A DNA stretch of 34,457 nt, from positions 1 through 34,457 of the forward strand of contig JAIETI010000128.1 of the NCBI GenBank assembly GCA_019745365.1, given 5' to 3'. The DNA is from Gemmatimonadaceae bacterium. Lineage in GTDB: Bacteria > Gemmatimonadota > Gemmatimonadetes > Gemmatimonadales > Gemmatimonadaceae. The stretch's first letter is position 1. Each line of letters begins with the position of its first letter. A program made the position numbers and the translations under genes. Under the pieces are notes generated by a model. That model had not been told where the DNA came from and ran no database searches. It saw nothing but the letters and a program-made list of their open reading frames with translations. Below, in pieces: positions 9,225 through 17,186 of this stretch.

Positions 9225-10510
9225 GCGCACCAGTCGTGATTCGTGGTGGGCGGATCATCGATCCGTCCGCGAACACCGATACCGTCGGTGATCTCCTCCT
9301 CCAGGACGGCGTCGTCCGCAGCGTCGGCGACCGCCTCGGCGCGATCGACGGCGCGATCGAGATCGACGCGACGGGGCGGGTGGTGAGCCCGGGCTTCGTC
9401 GATGTGCACTGCCATCTGCGCGAGCCGGGGCGTGAGGATGTCGAGACGATCGCCACCGGCGCGGCGGCAGCGGCGGCGGGTGGCTTCACCGCCGTCTGCG
9501 CGATGCCAAACACCGATCCGGTCACCGACAATCAGGCCGCGGTCGGTTTCGTGAAGCGGCAGGGCGAGGCCGCGCGGCAAGCGCGTGTGTATCCCATCGG
9601 CGCGATCACCATCGGACAGAAGGGCGAGCGACTCGCCGAGTTCGGTGAGATGGTGGGCGCCGGCGCGGTCGCGGTGAGTGATGATGGCAAGCCAGTGGTG
9701 AGTGCGCAGATGATGCGGAGCGCGCTCGAGTACGCGCGCACCTTCAACATCCCGGTCGCCGATCACTGTGAGGACCCCACGCTCGCCGCCGGTGGCGCCA
9801 TGAACGAAGGGTTCATCTCGGCGCGCCTCGGTCTCAAGGGGATCCCCGCGGAGGCCGAGGAGATCATGGCGATCCGCGATATCCTCCTCGCGCGGCTCAC
9901 CGGCGGGCATGTGCATCTCTGCCACATGAGCACCGTCGGGTCGGTGGAGCTCATCCGCTGGGGCAAGGAACGCGGTATCCGCGTGACCGCCGAGGTGTGT
10001 CCGCACCACCTCTCGCTCACCGAGGACGCGGTCGAGGGCTACGACACCAACGCGAAGATGAATCCGCCGCTCCGCACGGCGAAGGATGTCGAAGCGCTGC
10101 AGCAGGCCGTGAAGGACGGGACGATCGACGTGATTGCGACCGACCACGCACCGCACCACTACGACGAGAAGGAGCGCGAGTTCTCCGATGCGCCGAACGG
10201 GATCATCGGATTGGAGACCGCGCTCGCGGTGAACATCACCTGGCTGGTGAAGCGCGGCGTGGTCGATGTGCGCACGCTGATCGAGAAGATGAGCTGCGCG
10301 CCGGCACGTCTGTTCGGGTTGCCGGGCGGAACGTTCGCCAAGGGCGCGCTGGGCGACGTGACGGTCTTCGATCCGACTGCGGAGTGGAAGGTCGACGCCG
10401 CGACCTTCCGTTCGAAGGGGCGCAACACACCGTATCGGGGGCACACCCTCACCGGGCGCGTCGACGCGACCGTGGTCGGTGGGCGCGTCGTCTTCCAGCG
10501 GGGCGAGTAG
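9221..10510 (+). CDS. pyrC: Dihydroorotase (class I)
   Basis: A 429-residue amidohydrolase that cyclises carbamoyl aspartate to dihydroorotate. The metal site begins with H63-C-H65 in VHCHLREPG, followed by MPNTDPVTD, a histidine in LCHMS, EVCPHHL, and ATDHAPH, whose aspartate acts as general base. This layout fits the bacterial class I enzyme that partners ATCase, not the shorter class II enzyme of E. coli. The reading frame is open about 300 bases upstream within pyrB, but the GTG at 9221 with the 4-base overlap is the natural start. Eight bases separate it from the aldolase gene. Confidence 0.97.
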
Positions 10511-10518
10511 CCGCCCGC

Positions 10519-11160
10519 ATGTCACGCGAGGCTGAGCTCCGCGCGGCGCTGGTCGCAGCGGGAGCGCGCCTCTTCTCGGCCGGGCTCGTCGCAGGGCGCG
10601 ATGGCAATCTCTCCGCGCGGCTCGACGACGATCGCGTGCTCATCACCCCGCGCGGGGTCTCGAAAGGGCATCTCACGCCGCACGCGCTCGCGGTGGTCCG
10701 GCTCGACGGCACGCTGGTGAGCGGGCCCACGCCATCGACCGAGCAGTCGATGCATCTCGCAGCCTACGCCGCGCGCCCCGACGTGCAGGCGGCCGTGCAT
10801 GCGCATCCGCCCACGGCCACCGGGTTCGCGGTGGCGGGGGAGACGCTCCCCGACGATGTCCTCCCGGAGCTGACGGCGGGGGTCGGACCTGTGGCGTTCG
10901 TGCCCTTTGGTCGTCCGGGTACGGGAGCGCTCGCGCGCGAGCTCACGCCGTACTGGGCGGGCCACGACGCCTTCCTCCTCGCGAACCACGGGGCCCTGAC
11001 GGTGGGCCGGTCGGTGACCGAGGCGCTGCATCGGATGGAATCGATGGAACAGGCCGCGCGCATCGTGCTCGCGGCGAGGCAGCTCGGCACGGTGCACCGC
11101 TGGCCGAGCGACGACGTGGAGGCGCTGCGCGACCAATGGCGGCACGAGCGAAGCAGATGA
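10519..11160 (+). CDS. Class II aldolase/adducin family protein
   Basis: A 213-residue protein of the L-fuculose-phosphate aldolase/ribulose-phosphate epimerase-like fold. Visible features are G-DGNLSARL near 28-36, STEQSMHL (catalytic-acid position, near 75), the zinc pair HAHPP near 94-98 and a third ligand in LLANHGAL near 155. These enzymes cleave or rearrange sugar phosphates through a zinc enediolate. The substrate cannot be told from sequence. It starts 8 bases after pyrC, so it is probably co-transcribed, but no pyrimidine step needs such an enzyme. The start codon is ATG; upstream in-frame sequence lies inside pyrC. Its stop overlaps the following ATG (ATGA). Confidence 0.85.
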   Translation: MSREAELRAALVAAGARLFSAGLVAGRDGNLSARLDDDRVLITPRGVSKGHLTPHALAVVRLDGTLVSGPTPSTEQSMHLAAYAARPDVQAAVHAHPPTATGFAVAGETLPDDVLPELTAGVGPVAFVPFGRPGTGALARELTPYWAGHDAFLLANHGALTVGRSVTEALHRMESMEQAARIVLAARQLGTVHRWPSDDVEALRDQWRHERSR

Positions 11161-12128
11161 CCGATCCCATCACCGCTGAGGCGCTCGACGCGCTGCTCGC
11201 GGAGCGTCGCAAGTACGAGGGCTGGCTCGCGCAGTTGGCCGCGCGTGCCGCGACCACACCGGCGCATATCGTCGCGAAGGTGAGCGCGGACTATCAGGGG
11301 AAGCTCGACGCCGTGCTCGAGCGGCTCGCTGGCGAGACCGAGGCGCTCGGCAGCTCGCTCGCCGCGCGCAGAGAGGCGCTCGCGACCGCGAGTGATGCGC
11401 TGCGTGCCGCGCAGGACACGCGCGCCGAGCTCGAACTGCGCGCCGCGGTCGGCGAGTTCTCCGATACCGAGTGGGCCGAGCGTCGTGAAGGAAGCGATCG
11501 CGAACTCGAGCAGCTGGAGTCCGCTCGCGCCGACATCGCCGCCGAGGTGGATAAGCTCGTTGCGTTGATCGAGGATGTGTCGAGCGGTGCCATCAGCGCG
11601 CCGGTGGCGCAGGCCGAAGAGCCAGAACCGGAACCCGCGCCGGTGGAGGAGGCCGCAGCAGAAGAAGTCGCCGAGCCGGTTGCCCCAGAGCCCACCGCGG
11701 CCACGGAAGCGAGAGAAGCGGTACCTCCTGTCGTTCCTGTCCCTCCTGTAGCTCCTCCCGCACCGGACCCCTCCGACAACACCGGACCCTCGTTCGACGA
11801 ACTCGCCTTCCTCAAGTCGGTCGTCGGCCGGAGCACCCCGACGCCGCTCGGTCAGGCGATCGTGGATGGCCGCCCGAGCGCGTCGATCGAGTTCGGCCTC
11901 CCCGAACCCGCCCTCGACCTCGGCCTAGCGTTGGACAACGGCGCGAAGTCATCCGCGCCCCCGATCGAACCCGAGCCCGAATCCGCGCCGCGCGAGAGTT
12001 TCTTCGGCCGCCCCACACCTCGCACGAGCGAAGCGATCAAGTCGCTGAAGTGCGGCGAGTGCGGGAATCTGAATTTTCCCACGGAGTGGTACTGTGAAAA
12101 GTGTGGTGGGGAGCTGGCGGCGATGTGA
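11157..12128 (+). CDS. Coiled-coil protein with proline-rich linker and C-terminal zinc ribbon
   Basis: A 323-residue protein of unknown function. Residues 1-145 are charged and alanine/leucine-rich with heptad-like spacing, probably a coiled coil. Residues about 150-210 form a low-complexity Glu/Pro/Ala/Val linker; part of it (VPPVVPVPPVAP, about 189-200) is encoded by four tandem 9-base repeats. After a variable region, the C terminus holds CGEC-x10-CEKC, a likely four-cysteine zinc ribbon. There is no signal peptide or membrane segment. The ATG at 11157 overlaps the aldolase stop; an ATG at 11136 would give a 25-base overlap. A scaffold or nucleic-acid-associated role is possible but not shown. 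It ends the pyr operon before a terminator. Confidence 0.75.
   Translation: MTDPITAEALDALLAERRKYEGWLAQLAARAATTPAHIVAKVSADYQGKLDAVLERLAGETEALGSSLAARREALATASDALRAAQDTRAELELRAAVGEFSDTEWAERREGSDRELEQLESARADIAAEVDKLVALIEDVSSGAISAPVAQAEEPEPEPAPVEEAAAEEVAEPVAPEPTAATEAREAVPPVVPVPPVAPPAPDPSDNTGPSFDELAFLKSVVGRSTPTPLGQAIVDGRPSASIEFGLPEPALDLGLALDNGAKSSAPPIEPEPESAPRESFFGRPTPRTSEAIKSLKCGECGNLNFPTEWYCEKCGGELAAM
11721..11756 (+). repeat. Four tandem 9-bp repeats GTNNNTCCT inside a CDS
   Basis: GTACCTCCT, GTCGTTCCT, GTCCCTCCT and GTAGCTCCT follow one another without gaps, in frame, encoding Val-Pro-rich triplets. The unit matches the intergenic 9-bp repeats at 12131, 12188 and 29055. Confidence 0.8.
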
Positions 12129-12130
12129 GG

Positions 12131-12214
12131 AGGAACGACAGGAACTACAGGTAAAAAAGGAAGGACAGGGCCTGGGCCCTGTCCTCTTTTGTTCCTGTGC
12201 CTGCTGTGGTTCCG
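12131..12214. repeat. 9-bp-period repeats in inverted orientation flanking a terminator
   Basis: On the left, AGGAACGAC (12131-12139), AGGAACTAC (12140-12148), AGGTAAAAA (12149-12157) and AGGAAGGAC (12158-12166) are in register. On the right, TTTGTTCCT (12188-12196), GTGCCTGCT (12197-12205) and GTGGTTCCG (12206-12214) carry the complementary unit. ACAGGAAC (12138-12145) pairs perfectly with GTTCCTGT (12191-12198), enclosing the terminator stem. Confidence 0.7.
12153..12190. terminator. Bidirectional intrinsic terminator between the zinc-ribbon gene and rpsT
   Basis: A GC-rich stem, AGGACAGGGC (12162-12171) with its complement at 12176-12185, is followed on the + strand by CTTTT (12186-12190). 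It is preceded by a run of six A at 12153-12158, which reads as U6 on the minus strand. It can therefore end both the rightward pyr operon and leftward rpsT. Confidence 0.8.
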
Positions 12215-12232
12215 GCGGCGCGCCGCTCGAAC

Positions 12233-12463
12233 CTACGCTTTGGCGAGCCGCGACTTATTGCGCGCCGCCAGATTCTTATGCACGAGACCCTTGCGGGCGG
12301 CACGATCCAGGAGCGACACTGCGGCCTTCTTGTCGGCGGCCGACGAGTCGGCGGCGTTCGCCTTCTTGAGCGCGCTACGGAGCGCGGAGCGCTGGGCGCG
12401 GTTGCGGACGGTGGCCGCGCGCGACTTGCGCATATTCTTCTTGGCGGACGCGAGTTTCGGCAT
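12233..12463 (-). CDS. rpsT: 30S ribosomal protein S20
   Basis: A 76-residue, highly basic protein that binds 16S rRNA in the small subunit. It starts MPKLASAKKNMRKSRAATVR and continues as long helices rich in Lys, Arg and Ala, ending KNLAARNKSRLAKA. This matches bS20, slightly shorter than the E. coli protein (87). The ATG is at 12463 reading leftwards; no strong Shine-Dalgarno sequence is visible. It is the only minus-strand gene here, monocistronic between its own promoter (12526-12554) and the shared terminator. Confidence 0.96.
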   Translation of the reverse strand: MPKLASAKKNMRKSRAATVRNRAQRSALRSALKKANAADSSAADKKAAVSLLDRAARKGLVHKNLAARNKSRLAKA

Positions 12464-12525
12464 AAAGCTCAGTCGATTCGAAAAGGATGGGAACGCACTG
12501 CGCTGGTGCGCGGTGCGAGCCTTGA

Positions 12526-12554
12526 AGCCTATCAGAGACGAGCGCCCAAGTCAA
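12526..12554 (-). promoter_or_regulatory. rpsT promoter
   Basis: On the minus strand, TTGACT (12554-12549) and TAGGCT (12531-12526) are separated by 17 bases, giving a start near 12519 and a leader of about 55 bases before the rpsT ATG. Both hexamers are close to sigma-70-type consensus. Confidence 0.65.
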
Positions 12555-12568
12555 GCGCTGGCATCGCT

Positions 12569-12598
12569 TTGACACGTTTCCCGCACGTCGGCTACCTT
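12569..12598 (+). promoter_or_regulatory. Promoter of the M50 protease-scpAB-bat transcript
   Basis: A perfect TTGACA (12569-12574) is followed after 18 bases by TACCTT (12593-12598), so transcription would start near 12605, about 33 bases before the GTG at 12638. It is divergent from the rpsT promoter, with the -35 elements about 15 bases apart. Confidence 0.6.
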
Positions 12599-12637
12599 TC
12601 CGGCTGACCGCCCGAGAGGGCCTCAACGCCGAGCCGC

Positions 12638-13324
12638 GTGGACAGTCTACAACGATTCCTCTTGGTAGCCCCCGTCCTGCTCTTCTCGATGGTGGCGCAC
12701 GAGTACGCCCACGGCTACGCCGCGTTGCTCCAGGGTGACCCCACCGCGCGGAATCTCGGGCGGCTGTCCTGGAACCCGATCCGGCACATCGATCCGTTCA
12801 TGACGATCCTGGTGCCGTTGGTGCTCTTCCTCACCAAGGCGCCCTTCCTCTTCGGTGGCGCCAAGCCGGTGCCCGTGAACCCGCGGCTGTATCGCAACTA
12901 CCGCCGCGGCGACATCATCGTCTCCCTCGCCGGGATTGCGGTCAATCTCGCGCTCGTGCCGGTCTGTCTCGTCCTCGTCGTCGCGATGGGACTCCTCGGC
13001 CGCGGACTTCCCGTCCTGAACGACTCCGCCGCCCTCCTACAGGTGATGTTCCTCTCGGGGATCTGGATCAACCTCGGGCTCGCCGTGTTCAATCTCCTCC
13101 CGATCCCGCCGCTCGACGGCTCGCACGTCATACGTCATCTGCTCCCGCCGGCGTGGGAGCTGCAGTACCGCCGACTGTACAACGCGGGCTTCATCGTGCT
13201 GCTCGTCTTCCTCACCTTCGGGCGGCCGATCCTCAATCTCTGGTTCAAGCCGGTGTACTTCATCGGTGGGCTCGCCACCGACCTGGTGGAACCCCTCCTG
13301 CTCCTGAGCAAGTGGACGACCTGA
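12638..13324 (+). CDS. Site-2 protease family (M50) membrane metalloprotease
   Basis: A 228-residue polytopic membrane protein of the short, PDZ-less M50 group commonly placed next to scpAB. The zinc-binding HEYAH (HExxH) lies near residues 22-26 in the first membrane segment; the third-ligand motif NLLPIPPLDG is near 152-161. About five or six hydrophobic segments are visible. Such proteases cut substrates inside the membrane, often anti-sigma factors, but the target here is unknown. The start is GTG at 12638, downstream of a good promoter. The 3' end overlaps the scpA start by 13 bases, and the gene appears to lead the long operon. Confidence 0.9.
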   Translation: MDSLQRFLLVAPVLLFSMVAHEYAHGYAALLQGDPTARNLGRLSWNPIRHIDPFMTILVPLVLFLTKAPFLFGGAKPVPVNPRLYRNYRRGDIIVSLAGIAVNLALVPVCLVLVVAMGLLGRGLPVLNDSAALLQVMFLSGIWINLGLAVFNLLPIPPLDGSHVIRHLLPPAWELQYRRLYNAGFIVLLVFLTFGRPILNLWFKPVYFIGGLATDLVEPLLLLSKWTT

Positions 13325-14067
13325 CCCCCGCCGCGCCCAGCGCCAGCGCCGACGAGAAGCAGACCGGCTTCGTCGTCGATCTGCCGGCGTTCAACGGCCC
13401 GCTCGACCTCCTGCTCTCGCTGATCCGCGATGAGAAGGTCGACATCTACGACATTCCGGTGGCGCGCATCTGCGAGCAGTTCACGGTGCGCATGCGGATG
13501 CTCGCGCTCGATGACGCGGCGGACTATCTCGAGATGGCCGCGCGACTCCTGCGCATCAAGGCCCAAATGCTTCTGCCGCGCCCGGAGGGACTCGACCAGT
13601 GGGAGGATCCGCGCGCCGAGCTCGTGCGCCGTCTGCTCGAGTACCAACAGATGCGCGAGGTCGTCGACGTCCTCGAACGCCTCGGCGAGGATCGGCGCAA
13701 TCGTTTCGCGCGGAGTTGGCGCCAGCCCGGCGCCCCCGTGCCACCGCCGCCGCTCGCGCTCTCGCTCGGCGAGATGCTCGCCGCGGTCGATCGCGTGCTG
13801 CGCCAAGCGCGTGAGCCGCAACTGCACGACGTGGTGCCGCGCTCGCTGGACGTCGATGGCGCGATGGTCACGATCCGCGCGGTCCTCGCCCTCCGTGCCA
13901 CGGCACGCTTCCGCGATATCCTCCGCGATGGTGCGGAACCGTGGGAGATCCTCTCGGGGCTCCTCGCCCTCCTCGAACTCGCGCGGCGCAACGAACTGCG
14001 TCTCGCCCAACTGAAACCCTTCGCATCCGTGGAGATCTCTCGTGAACTCGCTGGCGAAGCTGCTTGA
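13312..14067 (+). CDS. scpA: Segregation and condensation protein A
   Basis: A 251-residue kleisin subunit of the SMC-ScpAB condensin, which bridges SMC heads during chromosome compaction and segregation. The kleisin N-terminal signature is clear: FNGPLDLLLSLIRDEKVDIYDIPVARICEQF near residues 24-54, then YLEMAARLLRIKAQMLLPR. A Pro-rich stretch (GAPVPPPPLAL) links to the C-terminal winged-helix part. Start at GTG 13312, overlapping the protease gene by 13 bases; the open frame upstream lies within that gene. The 3' end overlaps scpB by 26 bases. No smc gene is in the window. Confidence 0.94.
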   Translation: MDDLTPAAPSASADEKQTGFVVDLPAFNGPLDLLLSLIRDEKVDIYDIPVARICEQFTVRMRMLALDDAADYLEMAARLLRIKAQMLLPRPEGLDQWEDPRAELVRRLLEYQQMREVVDVLERLGEDRRNRFARSWRQPGAPVPPPPLALSLGEMLAAVDRVLRQAREPQLHDVVPRSLDVDGAMVTIRAVLALRATARFRDILRDGAEPWEILSGLLALLELARRNELRLAQLKPFASVEISRELAGEAA

Positions 14068-14584
14068 AGCGGCGCTCTTCGCGAGCCCCCGTCCCATTCC
14101 GACGGAGGAGCTCGCGGCGCTCGATGCCGACGCCTCGCCGGCCGCGGTGCAGGCCGCCCTCGACGAACTGCGCGAGCACTACGACGTCGATGGGCACGGC
14201 GTCGAACTCGCCGATGTCGGCGGCGGCTGGCAGATCCTGACGCGCGCGGAATACACCGAGGCGATCGAAAGAGCTCAGATGGCGGTCCGCCCCCAGCGCC
14301 TCTCGGCGGCCGCGCTGGAGACGCTCGCGATCATCGCCTATCGCCAACCGATCGGGCGCGCCGAGATCGAGGAGATCCGCGGCGTAAACGTCGGTTCGAT
14401 CCTGAAGACGTTGCTCGAACGCGGACTGATCGAGGTCACCGGGCGTGCCGAGGGCTTGGGGCGTCCGCTCCTCTACGGCACCACGAGCGGATTCCTCGAG
14501 CAGTTCGCGCTGCGCCATCTCGAAGAGCTGCCGCGCGGGGATGAGCTCGCGGTCGCGCTCCGCCCACAGGTTGTGGCGACGTGA
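14042..14584 (+). CDS. scpB: Segregation and condensation protein B
   Basis: A 180-residue winged-helix protein that dimerises and binds the ScpA linker. LAKLLEAALFASPRPIPTEEL at the start and the signature LSAAALETLAIIAYRQPIGRAEIEEIRGV (about 81-109) are typical. The GTG start lies within the end of scpA, and the stop overlaps the next gene's GTG (GTGA), which suits co-translation of a stoichiometric complex. Confidence 0.95.
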   Translation: MNSLAKLLEAALFASPRPIPTEELAALDADASPAAVQAALDELREHYDVDGHGVELADVGGGWQILTRAEYTEAIERAQMAVRPQRLSAAALETLAIIAYRQPIGRAEIEEIRGVNVGSILKTLLERGLIEVTGRAEGLGRPLLYGTTSGFLEQFALRHLEELPRGDELAVALRPQVVAT

Positions 14585-15309
14585 GTGACGACGGCGCGAT
14601 GCGGATCCACCGGGCGCTCGCGCGCGCCGGGGTCGCATCGCGTCGCAAGGCCGAGGAGCTGGTCGCGGCGGGGCGGGTGATGGTCAATGGCGCGCCCGCA
14701 CGGACCGGACAGACGGTGCATCCCGTCATCGACACCATCACCCTCGATGGACGACGCGTCGGAGCGCCGGTGGCGCCGGTCTGGTTCGTGCTCCACAAGC
14801 CGGCTGGGGTGCTCACCTCGCAGGGGGACCCGCGAGGGCGTCGCACCGTGTTCGACCTCCTCCCGCACACGCCCGGGCTCGCGTACGTCGGGCGTCTCGA
14901 CTACCTCACCGAGGGCGTGCTTCTCTTCACCACCGACGGCGACGCGGCGCATCGCCTGACACACCCCTCGAGTGAGATCGAGCGCTCGTACTCCGCCACC
15001 GTGCGTGGCGATGCGCTCACCGCGGCGCGCCACGCCCGCCGCGGCGTGATGCTCGAAGACGGCGCCGTGCACCCCGTCGCCGTCGATGCGATCGCACTCG
15101 GCGAGCACCTCTGGCGTTTCGATGTCACCATCCGCGAGGGACGTAATCGCGAGGTGCGTCGCTTGTGCGAAGCGCTCGATCTCGAAGTGCGCCGCCTCGT
15201 CCGTACTCGCTTCGGTCCGATCACCCTCGGCGCGCTCGCGCCCGGCGATCACCGGCCCCTCACCGCAACCGAACAGCGCGCCATCGCGGCGCTCACGGAG
15301 TCTGCGTAG
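14581..15309 (+). CDS. 23S rRNA pseudouridine synthase, RsuA/RluB family
   Basis: A 242-residue enzyme that isomerises uridine to pseudouridine in rRNA. An S4 RNA-binding domain opens the protein (RIHRALARAGVASRRKAEELVAAGRV, about 8-33). The catalytic motif is GRLDYLTEGVLL with catalytic D107, and VTIREGRNREVRRL appears near 183-196, as in the RsuA/RluB/RluE/RluF subfamily. The common scpB-rluB arrangement supports RluB (23S helix 89 U2605), but RluF or RsuA cannot be excluded from sequence. A TAG stop at 15307 abuts the moxR ATG. Confidence 0.92.
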   Translation: MSDDGAMRIHRALARAGVASRRKAEELVAAGRVMVNGAPARTGQTVHPVIDTITLDGRRVGAPVAPVWFVLHKPAGVLTSQGDPRGRRTVFDLLPHTPGLAYVGRLDYLTEGVLLFTTDGDAAHRLTHPSSEIERSYSATVRGDALTAARHARRGVMLEDGAVHPVAVDAIALGEHLWRFDVTIREGRNREVRRLCEALDLEVRRLVRTRFGPITLGALAPGDHRPLTATEQRAIAALTESA

Positions 15310-16275
15310 ATGTCTGCTCCTCAAGCCAACGCCGCCGTCGCGCGCGCCGTCCTCGCCGAAGTCGCCAAGCGCGTCGTCGGACAGGACGAGATGGTCGAAC
15401 GACTCCTGATCGGCCTCCTGACGGGCGGGCATGTGCTCCTCGAAGGCGTCCCCGGTCTCGCGAAGACGCTCACGGTGCGGACGCTCGCGGAGACGATGCA
15501 GGCGAGCTTCTCGCGCATCCAGTTCACCCCCGATCTGCTCCCGGCAGACGTCGTCGGCACGCAGGTGTACGATCAACGCACCGGCGCGTTCGATGTGAAG
15601 CAGGGACCGATCTTCGCGAGCATCGTGCTCGCCGACGAGATCAATCGTGCACCAGCCAAGGTGCAGGCGGCGTTGCTCGAGGCGATGCAGGAGCATCAGG
15701 TCACCATCGGTGGACGCACGATGCCGCTCCCCGAGCCTTTCCTCGTGCTCGCCACGCAGAACCCGATCGAGCAGGAAGGCACGTACCCGCTCCCCGAGGC
15801 GCAGGTCGATCGTTTCATGCTCAAGCTGCGCGTGGGGTATCCCTCGCGCGACGAGGAGCGGGAGATCATGCGGCGCATGGCGGGCGGTGAGGCGATCGCG
15901 ATCGAAGCGGTCGCGACACCCGCGGCGATCCTCGCTGCGCGGCATCAGATCACGCAGATCCGGTTGGACGCGCGCTTGGTGGACTACATCGTTGACCTCG
16001 TGCACGCGACGCGCGAACCGGCGGCGGCTGGCCTCGACGCGCTCGTGCCGTTGATCGAGTTCGGGGCGAGCCCTCGTGCGACGATCGCGCTCGCGCAGGC
16101 CGCCCGTGCGCACGCCTGGCTGCGTGATCGCACCTTCGTCACGCCGGATGACGTGAAGGCGCTCGCCCCCGACGTGTTGCGGCATCGTGTGCTGCTGTCG
16201 TACGAGGCGGAGGCCGAAGGGATCGACACGGACACGGTCGTGCGTCGCATCCTCGAGGTGGTACCCGCGCCGTGA
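15310..16275 (+). CDS. MoxR family AAA+ ATPase
   Basis: A 321-residue MoxR-type ATPase with the family-specific Walker A GVPGLAKT (46-53), Walker B VLADEIN near 108-114 followed by RAPAKVQAALLEAM, and the pre-sensor phrase NPIEQEGTYPLPEAQVDRF. MoxR proteins act as chaperones that activate or assemble von Willebrand factor A (VWA) partners; here DUF58, BatA and BatB follow in the same overlapping transcript. The ATG start immediately follows the TAG stop of the previous gene. Its stop overlaps the next start (GTGATG). Confidence 0.95.
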   Translation: MSAPQANAAVARAVLAEVAKRVVGQDEMVERLLIGLLTGGHVLLEGVPGLAKTLTVRTLAETMQASFSRIQFTPDLLPADVVGTQVYDQRTGAFDVKQGPIFASIVLADEINRAPAKVQAALLEAMQEHQVTIGGRTMPLPEPFLVLATQNPIEQEGTYPLPEAQVDRFMLKLRVGYPSRDEEREIMRRMAGGEAIAIEAVATPAAILAARHQITQIRLDARLVDYIVDLVHATREPAAAGLDALVPLIEFGASPRATIALAQAARAHAWLRDRTFVTPDDVKALAPDVLRHRVLLSYEAEAEGIDTDTVVRRILEVVPAP

Positions 16276-17186
16276 TGCGCGCCGCGCCGGTCGGACCGGC
16301 CGGGCTCTCGCCGGAACTCCTGCGGCAGGTGAAGCGGATCGAACTCGCCACGCGGCGACTCGTCGATTCACGGTTCGCCGGGGAGTACCACTCGGTGTTC
16401 AAGGGGCAGGGGATGGAGTTCGCGGAGGTGCGCGAGTACCAGCCCGGCGACGAGGTGCGGAGCATCGACTGGAACGTTACCGCGCGTATGCGCCGACTCT
16501 TCGTGAAGCGTTTCGTCGAAGAGCGCGAGCTCACGGTGCTCTTGCTCGTCGACGTCTCGGGGTCGTCGAGATTCGGGACGGGGGTGCTCGACAAACGCAC
16601 CGTCGCCGCACAGCTCGCCGCCGCGCTCGCGCTCACCGCGGTGCGGAACAACGACCGCGTGGGCCTGTGTGCGTTCGGGGAGCAGGTCACCCATCTCGTG
16701 CCCCCCCGAAAGGGGCGTCGCCACGCGCTCCGCATCGTGCGCGACGTGTTGGCGATCCCGAGCCAACCGGGCGGGACTGGGCTCGCCGAGGCGCTCGACG
16801 CGGCTTCGCGTGCGCTCGTGCACCGGAGCGTGGTGTTCGTTATCTCCGATCTCGTGGCGCTTGGCTACGAGCCCGCGCTGCGCCGACTCGCGCAGCGGCA
16901 TGATGTGGTCGCGCTCACGCTCGACGATCCCGCGGAGCGCGCGTTGCCGGATCTCGGAGTCGTGCATCTGCAGGACCCCGAGACCACGCAGCGCGTAACC
17001 ATCGACACCGGCGATCGGCGCGTCCGTGCGGCGTATGACGCGGCCGCCGCGCGCGAACGCGCGACGCGTCAGACGCTGCTGCGCCGCGTGGCGGTCGATG
17101 AGGTCGCGGTGCCGCTCGAGCACGACTGGGCCGAACCGTTGGTGCGCTTCTTCCGCATGCGGCAACGCCGCAAACGGCTCGGGTGA
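16275..17186 (+). CDS. DUF58 VWA-like protein
   Basis: A 303-residue cytoplasmic protein with the DUF58 signature FKGQGMEF-EVREYQPGDEVRSIDW, where FVKRFVEEREL leads into a VWA-like fold. The metal-binding MIDAS motif is D93-V-S95-G-S97. It is the usual genetic partner of MoxR in Bat-type operons and is presumed to be its client. No signal peptide or transmembrane segment is seen. A GTG at 16272 (4-base overlap) and the ATG at 16275 (1-base overlap) are both possible starts and differ by one residue. Confidence 0.93.
   Translation: MRAAPVGPAGLSPELLRQVKRIELATRRLVDSRFAGEYHSVFKGQGMEFAEVREYQPGDEVRSIDWNVTARMRRLFVKRFVEERELTVLLLVDVSGSSRFGTGVLDKRTVAAQLAAALALTAVRNNDRVGLCAFGEQVTHLVPPRKGRRHALRIVRDVLAIPSQPGGTGLAEALDAASRALVHRSVVFVISDLVALGYEPALRRLAQRHDVVALTLDDPAERALPDLGVVHLQDPETTQRVTIDTGDRRVRAAYDAAAARERATRQTLLRRVAVDEVAVPLEHDWAEPLVRFFRMRQRRKRLG

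Noticed and set aside
14473..16371. Minus-strand ORF of 632 codons opposite rluB-moxR
   Set aside because: It is antisense to two clear genes with intact motifs and has no family-like pattern.
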